Of a stretch of DNA of 64,000 nucleotides, positions 1-8,193 are shown piece by piece; positions within the stretch are counted from its first letter, which is position 1, and every line of letters starts with the position of its first letter. The stretch is from Neobacillus thermocopriae (GTDB lineage Bacteria; Bacillota; Bacilli; Bacillales; Cytobacillaceae): NCBI RefSeq assembly GCF_010975035.1, contig NZ_JAAIUV010000010.1, forward strand, positions 1 through 64,000. Reading direction: 5' to 3'. The notes beneath the pieces are model-generated. The model had not been told where the DNA came from, did no database searches, and saw only the letters and a list, made by a program, of their open reading frames with translations. Position numbers and translations under genes: made by a program.

Positions 1-96
1 CTTAAAAAATTGTCCATGCAGGCGATGCTTACTTTTGCTGCAATGAATTTAAAGAAACTGGCAAACTGGACTTGGACTAGTCCAAAAATGGTATAA
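1..96 (+). mobile_element. 3' end of an IS1182-like transposase gene (partial)
   Basis: The reading frame is open from base 1 and stops at 94-96. It encodes about 31 residues containing MQAMLTFAAMNLKKLA followed by NWTW. This resembles the C-terminal tail of IS1182-family DDE transposases of bacilli, from memory of the family. The rest of the gene lies outside the window, so intactness cannot be judged. A GACCCC/GGGGTC hairpin follows directly. Confidence 0.5.
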
Positions 97-98
97 TA

Positions 99-120
99 AT
101 TGACCCCGTAGGGGTCAAAT
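99..120. terminator. Hairpin after the transposase tail
   Basis: A perfect dyad TTGACCCC-gta-GGGGTCAA lies three bases after the transposase stop. It may be a terminator or part of the insertion-sequence end; there is no long T run. Confidence 0.4.
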
Positions 121-155
121 TAAAGTTTATATAGACCACAAATTGCTTAAAATTT

Positions 156-236
156 GAAAAGGCATTTCGAATTAAGCTTATTCGGAATGCCTTTTGTCTA
201 CAATCTGAAAGATCTTCGATTAAGAAGATCTTTTTT
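156..236. terminator. Two consecutive terminator-like hairpins
   Basis: The first dyad pairs AAAGGCATTTCGAAT with ATTCGGAATGCCTTT (about 157-195, one G-T pair). The second pairs AAAGATCTTC with GAAGATCTTT (208-233) and runs into a T tract. They lie between the transposase tail and the 3' end of the minus-strand permease and explain the small ORF that crosses them. Confidence 0.5.
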
Positions 237-367
237 ACTATCAACAAAAAAGTTTGTCAATAAAGATATAAAAATAGGAAAACATTTACGTATTTCTAGA
301 CAGAATGTTAGCTCCAACATGCTGTCAAGGGTCTGAAGTGTTTTCCATGTCATTATATTTTCTAAAA

Positions 368-1762
368 CTATATTAAAAACATGGCTATGATCGTCGTAAT
401 GATTAGGCCAATAATGACTGGCACTAGATTTCTTCTTGCCAATTCAAAAGGATCGACATTACAGATGGCTGCTGCTGGGATTAATGCCCATGGTACCAGT
501 GTACCCCCTCCTACCCAAATGGCTGCAATTTGTCCAAGGGCCGTTAACGTAGCCGCACCTTTTCCTATAGCAACTGCAAATAGTCCGGCAACCGAGCCAG
601 CTAGGGAGATTCCAGAGAATCCTGAACCATCAAGCCCTGTAATGGCACCAACCGTTGTAAGAGTAATGGCTCCCACTGCTTTGCTCAATGGGACGATATT
701 GGCTAAGGCAACCCCCAAATCATTGACGATCCCTTGGGAAGTACTAGGTAAATATTCCCCAATAATTTTCGTAAATCCTGCATCTCCAAGATAGAAGAAG
801 GCGGCAATCGGAATTACTGGTCCAAACACTTTAAAGCCAAATTGAAAACCTTCAATTAAAAATTGTGTTGTTTTTTCAAGACCTTTATCTTTATATCCAG
901 TTAATGAGATAAATAGGAGAATGAGAATGGAGGTTCCGCCAATTAATGCGGTAGCATCCCCGCCGGTTAGATCTAGTAAAATCATTGCTGTAACATCAGC
1001 GGCAAATAATAACGGGACGAGAATGGCAAAGAATCTTTTTTGGGCAAGTGTTAAAAGAGCCTTATTTTGGGATGTATTGGCTTGAGGATCGGTATTAGAT
1101 GTAATCGCTTTGAATACTCCTCGCTTCATATCTCGTCTAAGGAAAAAGTATGCTGTTATAGTTGTTACTAATCCCATAATAAATACTAAAGGGACACTCG
1201 CTGAAATTACTTCATCAATTGGTAATCCTGCTGCATCCGCCGTCAATTTTGGTGCAGCTTGAATCACAAAATCACCTGATAATGCAATACCGTGGCCAAA
1301 TAGGTTCATGGCCATGGCAACTCCAAGTGCTGGAAGGCCAGCACGAATAGCTACCGGTAATAAAACGGCTCCAAGTAGGGCAACTGCTGGCGATGGCCAA
1401 AAGAACCAAGAGATGATCATCATTAAGATACCAATAGTCCAATAAGCAAGTGAAGGATTGCGAATTAGTCTTTGAAATGGTGAAATCATCACATCATTTA
1501 TCCCGGTGGATGTTAATGTATGACTCATTGCTACAATGATGGATATAACAAGGATCGTAGATAATAATTCTTGAATGGCAAAGATAAAACTATTAAAAAT
1601 ACTACTGACTGAATGGCTAATACTACCTGTGGCTGTAATGGCAATTAAAAAGATGCCCGCAATACATACAATAGTTGTGTCACGTCTTGCGACCATAAAC
1701 CCAATAATAAGGACAATGAACACAACATATATCCAATGAAGAGCAGTCAACTCTACAATCAT
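368..1762 (-). CDS. yhfA: YhfA-like multi-spanning membrane transporter
   Basis: This 464-residue protein has about 11-12 hydrophobic segments with short loops, as in secondary transporters. Its length and position next to the hemE region match B. subtilis YhfA, a permease of undetermined substrate. Gly/Pro-rich membrane stretches such as WPSPAVALLGAVLLP (near residues 125-140) and GSGFSGISLAG (near 375) are typical of ion/organic-acid transporter folds. The ATG is preceded by AAAGGAG nine bases upstream on the minus strand, supporting this start. It is probably monocistronic. Family assignment is by recall and substrate is unknown. Confidence 0.75.
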   Translation of the reverse strand: MIVELTALHWIYVVFIVLIIGFMVARRDTTIVCIAGIFLIAITATGSISHSVSSIFNSFIFAIQELLSTILVISIIVAMSHTLTSTGINDVMISPFQRLIRNPSLAYWTIGILMMIISWFFWPSPAVALLGAVLLPVAIRAGLPALGVAMAMNLFGHGIALSGDFVIQAAPKLTADAAGLPIDEVISASVPLVFIMGLVTTITAYFFLRRDMKRGVFKAITSNTDPQANTSQNKALLTLAQKRFFAILVPLLFAADVTAMILLDLTGGDATALIGGTSILILLFISLTGYKDKGLEKTTQFLIEGFQFGFKVFGPVIPIAAFFYLGDAGFTKIIGEYLPSTSQGIVNDLGVALANIVPLSKAVGAITLTTVGAITGLDGSGFSGISLAGSVAGLFAVAIGKGAATLTALGQIAAIWVGGGTLVPWALIPAAAICNVDPFELARRNLVPVIIGLIITTIIAMFLI

Positions 1763-1832
1763 ACTATGGACTCCTTTCTCATCCTTTTATGGATGTAATA
1801 CAGAATATGAAAATAGCCCAAAAGGGTGAAAG

Positions 1833-2049
1833 GAGAATAGGAAAGCGGAAGCGTCCTGATTAGCCGCGTATGAGCTCCTCCCAAAAGCTACCGATTTCGA
1901 TCGTGCGATGCTTATGCTGCCGAAGCCTTCCTTGGGGAGGCCTCCAACTTAGATAAAAGGAAACATAATGAGCGAAGCGATTCGATGTTGACTTATCGTA
2001 GGGCTTAGACCGAAGGGCATTAGTCGCTAGGGCGTTGGGGTTAGACAGA
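1833..2049 (-). repeat. Dispersed ~200-bp intergenic repeat, copy A (inverted)
   Basis: Read on the minus strand it begins CTGTCTAAC and ends CGCTTCCGCTTTCC. Internal conserved words are CCTACGATAAGTCAACATCG, GTTTCCTTTTATCT, AAGGAAGGCTTCGGCAGC and TAGCTTTTGGGAGGAG. The same words recur at 21341-21540 and 51377-51588, and more weakly at 13073, 17460 and 62998. An 82-residue ORF through it shares its C-terminal translation with the 21341 copy only because the DNA repeats, so it is not called a gene. Confidence 0.8.
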
Positions 2050-2960
2050 TTCTCAAAGTCAAAAAGATATTTTCTTATCTTTTCGAAAAAAGCTAAAGCT
2101 CCTGCCAAGCGGCGTTTAGCATGAAGCTCTACAAAAAGGGAAGATCAGCTAGAATGGCTTATTATTATAACGTTTTAAACTTTTTAATTAAACTTAAAAG
2201 ACAAGGCATAGTAGTGAACTTCCAAGGGAAGCGCCTTAAAGATACTGAAAAAAGGATTGTACTATTAGCTCATCAAAAATTTAGGTTAACTCTTTTATGT
2301 TTAATCAAACGTTTAGATTTGCCAAAAAAAGGAGGAAAGATGGACTTTAATGTCGAAATATTACTCAGAATTGTAAATTTATGAATTAAATTGGTGCCTT
2401 GGTTAATTTCTGTTTCATTTAGACTAGTAATAATTTTGGCTTAGCAATTTGGTGCTATTCAGTATGGAGCCTGAACTTCAATATGGCCGAAAGGTTGATG
2501 AAGACATGAAGAGGAAGATTCTTTGAAAAATGGATGGGTAGATCTTCAAGAGAAATGAGAATATCCAAAGGTTATCACATTTCTCAATCACCATTCTATA
2601 GAGTATCTATGCAAAAGATAAATCAGGCGTTTTTGCTCCTTTCATTAAGGGAGACTAAGTTAAACAAAACTAGGATAATAATATATTAATTAAGTAAATA
2701 TACAAAATGATTTTTCGTATTCACTGAATTGCACAGTCCTGTTATTAATCACCTCTTTAGGTTAAGGAATCTCGGATTTTTAGTTAAATTATAATATATT
2801 CATATAAAAATACAGAAATACTTCTAGTATTCCTCTATAAGGAAATGGTCTATGGCCAAATATAACTACATTCTTGGTATCTCCATCTAATTTACTGTAA
2901 AAAATATCCATAATTGTAAAAAATAGTTGAAATAATAGAAAAAATATGAAAAAATTTAGT
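2050..2960. other. AT-rich stretch with no supported gene
   Basis: No reading frame here has both a convincing ribosome site and a recognisable product. An 87-residue plus-strand ORF at 2121-2384 is Lys/Leu-rich and lacks a good Shine-Dalgarno. A short frame near 2463-2525 reads MEPELQYGRKVDEDMKRKIL and then stops, which may be debris of a lost gene. In B. subtilis this interval carries yhgB, yhgC and pbpF, none of which is recognisable. The bacteriocin promoter should lie near its right end, for instance around the TTGAAA at about 2926, but I could not fix a -10. Confidence 0.4.
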
Positions 2961-2988
2961 TGATTCATAACAGAAGGAGGGGGATACG

Positions 2989-3267
2989 ATGAGGAATCTA
3001 GCACTAAAACAGGATGCTAAGCTTTTCGTTAGTATGACGCTGACATTTGCCCTAATTTCTATGATGTTGTTTGCATTTAATTTTGCAGCAGTAAATTTAG
3101 GGTTATCAGCGAGTACTGCGACATTGCTCTATACGGCTTTAAATGCAGTAGCATGGGGAGCAACTGCTGCATCAATTGTGGCTAGCTTTGGACTAGGAGC
3201 ATTTGTAGCTCAAGCAGTATGGTCATACGTGAAAAAGCATACTTTAAAACAGTTCTTGCAGTATTAA
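2989..3267 (+). CDS. Circular bacteriocin precursor 1 (candidate)
   Basis: This 92-residue protein has no Cys. It has a 34-residue amphipathic/hydrophobic N-terminus ending NFAA, then a segment beginning VNLGLSAS and ending LKQFLQY. If cleavage is between Ala34 and Val35 the core is 58 residues, has no acidic residue and carries three Lys near its C-terminus. This architecture matches AS-48-type head-to-tail cyclised bacteriocins: a leader of about 35 residues, a Leu/Val/Ile/Met N-end, a Trp/Tyr C-end, helical Ala/Gly-rich peptide and a basic patch. An AGAAGGAGGGGG site precedes the ATG. The next gene is a paralogue with the same core length. Cleavage site and cyclisation are inferred; a small holin-like membrane peptide is the alternative. 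Confidence 0.72.
   Translation: MRNLALKQDAKLFVSMTLTFALISMMLFAFNFAAVNLGLSASTATLLYTALNAVAWGATAASIVASFGLGAFVAQAVWSYVKKHTLKQFLQY
3154..3191 (+). repeat. 38-bp direct repeat, unit 1
   Basis: Begins TGGGGAGCAACTGCTGC and ends GCTAGCTTTGG. It is identical over 38 bases to 3454-3491, offset by exactly 300 bases and in the same codon phase in both precursor genes. Confidence 0.95.
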
Positions 3268-3291
3268 ACGAATATGGGGTGAATATAAAAC

Positions 3292-3567
3292 GTGGAAACA
3301 ATTTTGAGAAAAGACTCAAAGATGATTGCAATTGTTTCGTTGGGGATTCTAGCATCAGCATTGCTATTTATGAATTTCCATTACGCAGCCGTAACAGTTG
3401 GAATTAGTGAAGGATTAGCCACTAATATTTATTTTGCCTTACAGTGGGTAAGTTGGGGAGCAACTGCTGCATCAATTGTGGCTAGCTTTGGGTTAGGAGC
3501 TGTTGTTGCTCATGCGATTTGGGCAGCAGTCAAGAAACAAACATTAAAACAATTCATTAAATGGTAA
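3292..3567 (+). CDS. Circular bacteriocin precursor 2 (candidate)
   Basis: A 91-residue paralogue of the preceding gene, starting at GTG with GGGGTG about nine bases upstream, 24 bases after the first stop. Leader and core are predicted as 33 + 58 residues: the core begins VTVGISEG and ends LKQFIKW, with one Glu and four Lys. It shares the exact block WGATAASIVASFGLGA and the KK-TLKQF tail with precursor 1, whereas the leaders and N-terminal thirds have diverged. Equal core lengths with different N-terminal halves suggest either a two-peptide bacteriocin or two related bacteriocins handled by one processing machinery. Function is inferred from architecture and context. Confidence 0.72.
   Translation: METILRKDSKMIAIVSLGILASALLFMNFHYAAVTVGISEGLATNIYFALQWVSWGATAASIVASFGLGAVVAHAIWAAVKKQTLKQFIKW
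3454..3491 (+). repeat. 38-bp direct repeat, unit 2
   Basis: Second, base-identical unit inside precursor 2. Synonymous positions are also identical, unlike the surrounding diverged sequence. Confidence 0.95.
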
Positions 3568-3580
3568 AAAGTTGATTTTC

Positions 3581-3632
3581 ACTGAAGAACTTGGTCATGA
3601 ACGACCATTCTTGACCAGGTTCTTCTTCTCAA
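3581..3632 (+). terminator. Hairpin between precursor genes and processing genes
   Basis: GAAGAACTTGGTCA pairs with TGACCAGGTTCTTC (one G-T pair) around a loop of about 12 bases. Pyrimidines follow, but there is no clean T run. It may act as a leaky terminator or an mRNA 3' stabiliser, giving more precursor than processing transcript. Confidence 0.55.
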
Positions 3633-3644
3633 AGTTGGGGTGTT

Positions 3645-4997
3645 ATGATGAAAAAAAACATTTATTGGCTAATCCTTACAAATTCATTTAGAGTGTTCAG
3701 AAATCAGATTAATGAAAAAACAGAACGAATATTCCCTGAGTTCAAGAATATCAGTACTTATGTTATTTATATATACCTTCTTACCCAACTATTCTTAATT
3801 TTAATCCTTTTGATTGTAAACTTTCAAGAGAATCAGTTTGTAAATCGATTCACTGCTGATTTTAGAATAGAATTGATAATGTTAAAATTTTTTATAGAAA
3901 TCATAATTTTAACGAATATATATAGGTTTTCATTTCCATTCAAAATTCATATGATCTATGGCATTTTGCCATCGATGTTTTATATACTATGCAGTAATTT
4001 CAAACACTTTTTCACTTTGCTATTCATTCAATTAATTTACCTAAAACTTTTCCATCTCGGAATATTTATCTCTTTATTCCTATTAAGCTGTGGTATCCTT
4101 TTCGCCTTCTTATATGCAAAATTATTGTTATATAAATATACAAAATTTATTATGAATGGATGTTTAGTTGGGAGCTTCGTCATCATTTTTTTCTCGCTAT
4201 CAAAGGAGCTATTGAAAAGATTTGATATCAACCTGCAAGTCACTAACGAGCAAATCCATCACACTATTCTTATGATAGGTCTTGCAGTTTTGGTACTCTT
4301 CTTTACACGAAATTTATTCCAAAAGGTCAAACAGACCAATTACAAATTTAAAAATGCCCATTACAGATCTTATATAAAATCGATTTGTTTTTCAGTCATC
4401 TTTCTTGTTGTCCTATTGATCTTGAGTCAAACATTTGAAATATTCGAGCAGGTTCAAAGTCCATTGGTTTTGATGTCTTTTTTATTAATTTCTTTATGGA
4501 TTAAAGTTAGGTTTGTTAATTTCCTGACAATCGAAACCTACGGATACTTCCTATTTTATTTGAAGATTCTCGACCGCCAACTACAGAAAACGATAATAAA
4601 AGATATCCGTATTAATAATTACCTGTTCCTATTACCAGTACTGCTTATTCATTTATTCTATTTGTTAATACAGCAAGACCATATTTTTTTTACTATTCTA
4701 TTATGTTTGTACGTTCTTGATATTCAGTTAGATGAACTAGTCACTCATATTACGAGAAAAGTAGTGAAGAATCAAGAGTTACCTAATTTGTTTATTCACT
4801 CAAAAAAAGGGCTCTCTAGTGTATTACTTATTGCATTTATTCCGGTGGCACTGATCAGTTTTATTGTGAAGAGTAAACAATCGCCTTCTACTATAATGGG
4901 AATCAATATCCTTATTATTTTGTTCCTTTTATTTGCCTGCGTATCATTGGTTGCTCATATTTGGAGACGAAGTTTCTTTGAAGATTTATTTAAGTGA
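3645..4997 (+). CDS. Large polytopic membrane protein of the bacteriocin operon (CirB/As-48B-like role)
   Basis: This 450-residue protein is very rich in Leu, Ile and Phe and has about ten hydrophobic segments, including ones near residues 35-60, 75-95, 120-160, 170-190, 205-225, 250-275, 330-355 and 395-445. No catalytic motif is visible. In circular bacteriocin clusters the gene after the precursor usually encodes a membrane protein of about 450-560 residues needed for maturation or secretion, and position and size fit that role. The next gene, encoding an ATPase, starts 10 bases after its stop, so the two may form one transporter. I cannot prove homology by eye. Confidence 0.6.
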   Translation: MMKKNIYWLILTNSFRVFRNQINEKTERIFPEFKNISTYVIYIYLLTQLFLILILLIVNFQENQFVNRFTADFRIELIMLKFFIEIIILTNIYRFSFPFKIHMIYGILPSMFYILCSNFKHFFTLLFIQLIYLKLFHLGIFISLFLLSCGILFAFLYAKLLLYKYTKFIMNGCLVGSFVIIFFSLSKELLKRFDINLQVTNEQIHHTILMIGLAVLVLFFTRNLFQKVKQTNYKFKNAHYRSYIKSICFSVIFLVVLLILSQTFEIFEQVQSPLVLMSFLLISLWIKVRFVNFLTIETYGYFLFYLKILDRQLQKTIIKDIRINNYLFLLPVLLIHLFYLLIQQDHIFFTILLCLYVLDIQLDELVTHITRKVVKNQELPNLFIHSKKGLSSVLLIAFIPVALISFIVKSKQSPSTIMGINILIILFLLFACVSLVAHIWRRSFFEDLFK

Positions 4998-5006
4998 GGT
5001 ATCGGC

Positions 5007-5684
5007 ATGCTGTACATAAAGGACTTGGACTACTCAATTGACGAAAATATAATTTTGGAACATCTATCTTTTACAATACCGGAAGAGGAGGTTACGGCTA
5101 TTGTCGGACCGAACGGGGTCGGGAAAACCACTACAGTACAGTTGTTAGCCGGCATACTGCAAAGCAAAAATGAATCTGTGAAAAAACTATTACTTGAAAA
5201 AAAAGTTGTTTATCTGGATCTCGAGTATTTAGTTTTTGATGAATTGACTGCAAAAGAATTTATTAGCTTAATCGCCGATTATAACAATAAAACAAAACTT
5301 GAAGTTCGTACAATACTCTCTGACTTTGAGCCAATGAATATATCAAGTTTCCTGAATACAAAACTAAAAGGGCTTTCGTTAGGGCAAAAGCAAAAATTAA
5401 TAATCCTAACAGGATTTCTATCGAATGCTGACGTACTGATTTTTGATGAACCATTTAATGGCTTGGACTACAAATCTGAAAGATTTTTTAAGACACTGCT
5501 CCGGGACAATAAATATCGTTTTACAATAATTATTACAACCCATAATTTTACAGATATTGAAACCTACACAAACAAATGTATTGTAATGAAAAATAAAAAT
5601 ACCATCATTGAAATTGACAATAGTAGCATGGACACTTACAGGGAAATGCTTTATACATATTTAGACTTAGAACAGGAGGCTTAA
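5007..5684 (+). CDS. ABC transporter ATP-binding protein (bacteriocin operon)
   Basis: A 225-residue ABC ATPase. The Walker A motif GPNGVGKTT is at about residues 34-42, the signature region LSLGQKQKL at about 123-131, Walker B VLIFDEPFNGLD at about 142-153, and the switch His in TTHNF near 177. Compact length without membrane segments indicates a stand-alone nucleotide-binding subunit. It lies between the large membrane protein and the SpoIIM-like protein, the usual place of the energising subunit in circular bacteriocin operons (CirD/As-48D position). Its likely role is energising export or self-protection with the adjoining membrane proteins. Confidence 0.85.
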   Translation: MLYIKDLDYSIDENIILEHLSFTIPEEEVTAIVGPNGVGKTTTVQLLAGILQSKNESVKKLLLEKKVVYLDLEYLVFDELTAKEFISLIADYNNKTKLEVRTILSDFEPMNISSFLNTKLKGLSLGQKQKLIILTGFLSNADVLIFDEPFNGLDYKSERFFKTLLRDNKYRFTIIITTHNFTDIETYTNKCIVMKNKNTIIEIDNSSMDTYREMLYTYLDLEQEA

Positions 5685-5686
5685 AA

Positions 5687-6205
5687 TTGGTCTCTACATA
5701 TAAAATAAAAATTACTGAAATTTACAAGATCTCACTCTTCCTATTACTATCCATCATTTTAGGCGTATTCTTTGGTTCACTTTTAGATATTGACCTGTCG
5801 ATAAATAGGGAAAATATCAATTTGATAGACATATTTTTGAACAACTTAATCATCGGAATAGTATTAGTTCTTTTTACAAGCTTAGTTTCTTATCCAATTA
5901 TTTTATTCAATGGATTCTTTTTAGGCCTTAACATCTTTTTTGCCATTCAGTTATTTGGGGCATATAAAACTTTTATGACACTTATTTTTCACACACCAAT
6001 AGAAATATTTGGATGGATTGTCTGTATTATAGCCTCTAAAAGGATGTTTATCTTTTATAAGGAACTTTTTAAAAAGCGGGTTAAAGTCGATCTGCTTTTA
6101 TGGGTTCTTAAATTTGTCGGGGGCCTTATCCTTATATATTTAGTTGCCGCCATAATTGAGTACAATGTTTTTAAATTACTAGGGGGATCAAAGTGGTTAA
6201 GTTAA
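5687..6205 (+). CDS. SpoIIM/DUF95-family membrane protein (bacteriocin operon)
   Basis: A 172-residue protein with about five membrane segments. It starts at TTG with ACAGGAGG eight bases upstream, two bases after the ATPase stop. Size and hydrophobic pattern, including FFGSLLDIDL and FNGFFLGLNIFFA, resemble the SpoIIM/DUF95 superfamily. Proteins of that family (As-48C, CirC) are a hallmark of circular bacteriocin clusters, where they are needed for production and immunity. Its presence is the strongest contextual argument for the bacteriocin reading. It overlaps the next gene by 13 bases, indicating coupled translation. Confidence 0.65.
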   Translation: MVSTYKIKITEIYKISLFLLLSIILGVFFGSLLDIDLSINRENINLIDIFLNNLIIGIVLVLFTSLVSYPIILFNGFFLGLNIFFAIQLFGAYKTFMTLIFHTPIEIFGWIVCIIASKRMFIFYKELFKKRVKVDLLLWVLKFVGGLILIYLVAAIIEYNVFKLLGGSKWLS

Positions 6206-6714
6206 AAAGTCAAGAAAAAGTATTACTTCTATTATTTACGTTATGGTATTTATTATCTGTCCAATTTGTAAGTCAGGAGCTTATTCAGTTAGAAGGGGAT
6301 TTCATAAGTCAGAATAATATATTCAAAACAAAAGAAATAATGTTTGTGTTTTTGAACTTTGTTATTATGTTTTTTTCTGTTTTTTTTCTGTTATTCCAAG
6401 GGTTTATTTACCGGTTCATTTTATTGCTGTTTAAAAGCGATAAATATCCTTCGATAATTACTAGTTTTTATTATTTGATCATTGGGTATTTACCGTTTTC
6501 TGTTACTATAATTGCAATAAATTTTATGGACACTCTAAGTCTTTATGATATAGTCACAAACCTATACTTTAAAGTTGGCTCGACGTTGTTAGTCAATCTT
6601 GTTTATATTTTCATTATTGTTAAAAAGCGGTTTATAGAAGCGAAAAAAGCTCTGGTAATGTGGGTAATCCTAACAATTATAAATTTATTAGTACTACTGG
6701 TTAATCTAATTTAA
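6193..6714 (+). CDS. Small membrane protein, candidate immunity or export factor
   Basis: A 173-residue protein with about five hydrophobic segments (roughly residues 9-25, 47-75, 90-110, 120-145 and 152-172), starting at GTG and overlapping the previous stop. A Yip1-like fold is possible given the spacing, but no diagnostic motif is visible. Self-immunity in circular bacteriocin operons is usually given by a small hydrophobic protein, often helped by an ABC pair. This gene precedes such a pair and is the best immunity candidate. No function can be assigned from sequence alone. Confidence 0.5.
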   Translation: MVKLKSQEKVLLLLFTLWYLLSVQFVSQELIQLEGDFISQNNIFKTKEIMFVFLNFVIMFFSVFFLLFQGFIYRFILLLFKSDKYPSIITSFYYLIIGYLPFSVTIIAINFMDTLSLYDIVTNLYFKVGSTLLVNLVYIFIIVKKRFIEAKKALVMWVILTIINLLVLLVNLI

Positions 6715-6754
6715 CTTGTAAATTTGGAAAACTATTAACGAGTAGGAGATACAA

Positions 6755-7516
6755 ATGATTAATGAATTTAAGCTTTACTTTTATCGCCATAAACCATTCC
6801 TCATATTGACAGCCTTTATTTTTGTTGGGTGTATGATGCAGTATTTTATCCTTTCCGGAGAAAATATATCATCTGTAAAAGATGTATTGGGAGTAAGTTC
6901 AGAAGGCTTGATTTACCAAAACTTCGCAGCGGATTCCATCACTTTTTTATCGTTGGTATATTTCATTTATTGTTCAGCCTCTTCCATCATTAATGATAAA
7001 AGAAATGGCGTTTTCATGTATTCTTTTGTAAAAAAAGTACCCTCGTTAAAGATACTTACTTATAAATTTACGGCTGCTTATAGTTTTGTTTTAACTAGTA
7101 ATGTGTATATTATTTTATTCACTAGTATTATTGCGCTATCTATATATGGTGGCGAAAAAGAAATGATTTTCAATGCTATTCTACTGTTACTCACGAAATC
7201 ATACACAGCTATTTTCTATGTTTCCTTAGGAATTCTATTTGCCTTGTTAGTCAATAATTATGTCTTCGTTCTTTCCATTTTTTTTATTGTCGAAATGGCC
7301 AAAATCGGTGTTTATAGTGTACTGAATAAGTTTTCGTTTTCGAAGTTTATCGTTTTGAATCATATTGATATTTCCTACTTTTTTGATTTGCCGTCTAAAG
7401 GAATAGACCGAGGCTTTTCATTTCCGTTTACTCTTTTAATCTATTTTGTATATTTGCTGCTGATTGTCCTCATGGCTTTTTATACTTTTACCCGCAAAAA
7501 GGGGAGGTTAATTTGA
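6755..7516 (+). CDS. ABC-2 type permease (bacteriocin operon)
   Basis: A 253-residue protein with six predicted membrane segments, near residues 15-33, 62-75, 105-130, 140-165, 168-185 and 225-245. The cytoplasmic motif INDKRNGVFMYSF, after helix 2, is typical of ABC-2 permeases. AGTAGGAG precedes the ATG. Its stop overlaps the following ATPase start by four bases, a common arrangement for translational coupling. Together they probably form a second exporter in the cluster, analogous in position to As-48EFGH-type immunity exporters. Substrate is inferred. Confidence 0.75.
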   Translation: MINEFKLYFYRHKPFLILTAFIFVGCMMQYFILSGENISSVKDVLGVSSEGLIYQNFAADSITFLSLVYFIYCSASSIINDKRNGVFMYSFVKKVPSLKILTYKFTAAYSFVLTSNVYIILFTSIIALSIYGGEKEMIFNAILLLLTKSYTAIFYVSLGILFALLVNNYVFVLSIFFIVEMAKIGVYSVLNKFSFSKFIVLNHIDISYFFDLPSKGIDRGFSFPFTLLIYFVYLLLIVLMAFYTFTRKKGRLI

Positions 7517-8163
7517 ATATTAAAATAAGGAATTTGAACAAGCGAAATAAAAGTAATATCATATTTAAAAACCTAAATTTGGATTTAGAGCCTGGAAAAA
7601 TATATGGGATTTTGGGAAAAAATGGATCAGGGAAGACGACACTTTTGAAATTAATAAGCGGACTAGAAGTGGATGACGGAAAACATAGGATTGATTTATT
7701 TCCTAGTGACTACTCTCCCGTTGGAATTCATTTGGAGAGTCCTAAATTATATCCTTTTCTTTCTGGGAGACAAAACATCAGTATTTTCACATCCGATCTT
7801 GCAACAACCATTCTTGAGCCTGAATGGTTAATAAAAGTATTTCAGCTAGAAGCATTCGTTGACAAGAAAGTAAAAACCTATTCTTTAGGCACTAAGCAAA
7901 AGGTTTCTTTGATTATTGCAATATTAATGGCTGGAAAATTGCTACTTTTGGACGAACCAACCAATGGACTTGATGAAGAAAGTGTTCAGCGGCTTAAATC
8001 CATCTTACTTCAATTATCAAAGGAACATAAACTAACGATTTTGATAACTACTCACGATATTGATGAATTGGATGAAATAGTTGATGAGATATGGGTTATC
8101 AAAAATAGTATATTAGAGAAAGCAAATATACCCGAAAGAAAAAGACAGTATATGCAACAATGA
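7513..8163 (+). CDS. ABC transporter ATP-binding protein, second pair
   Basis: A 216-residue ABC ATPase starting at TTG after GGGGAGG. Walker A GKNGSGKTT is at about residues 35-43, signature YSLGTKQKV near 123-131, Walker B LLLLDEPTNGLD near 143-154, and TTHDIDEL contains the switch His. It overlaps the permease and should dimerise to energise it. It is clearly distinct from the first ATPase of the operon, so two separate ABC systems serve the cluster. Immunity export of the mature peptides is the likely job. Confidence 0.85.
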   Translation: MNIKIRNLNKRNKSNIIFKNLNLDLEPGKIYGILGKNGSGKTTLLKLISGLEVDDGKHRIDLFPSDYSPVGIHLESPKLYPFLSGRQNISIFTSDLATTILEPEWLIKVFQLEAFVDKKVKTYSLGTKQKVSLIIAILMAGKLLLLDEPTNGLDEESVQRLKSILLQLSKEHKLTILITTHDIDELDEIVDEIWVIKNSILEKANIPERKRQYMQQ

Positions 8164-8193
8164 ATATTAATTAAAGTAAACAGGAGGAAATAA

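Noticed and set aside
154..336. 60-residue plus-strand ORF
   Set aside because: It runs through two terminator-like hairpins, has no ribosome site and no recognisable product.
1860..2108. 82-residue minus-strand ORF
   Set aside because: Lies within repeat copy A; its similarity to the 71-residue ORF at 21303-21518 comes from the DNA repeat, not from a conserved protein.
2121..2384. 87-residue Lys/Leu-rich plus-strand ORF
   Set aside because: Poor ribosome site, AT-driven composition and no family resemblance; treated as non-coding or decayed.
2989..3567. Reading the tandem small proteins as lanthipeptides, sactipeptides or other Cys-modified peptides
   Set aside because: Neither protein contains Cys, and no lanthipeptide synthetase or radical SAM gene is in the operon. 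A holin-like identity remains a weaker alternative.
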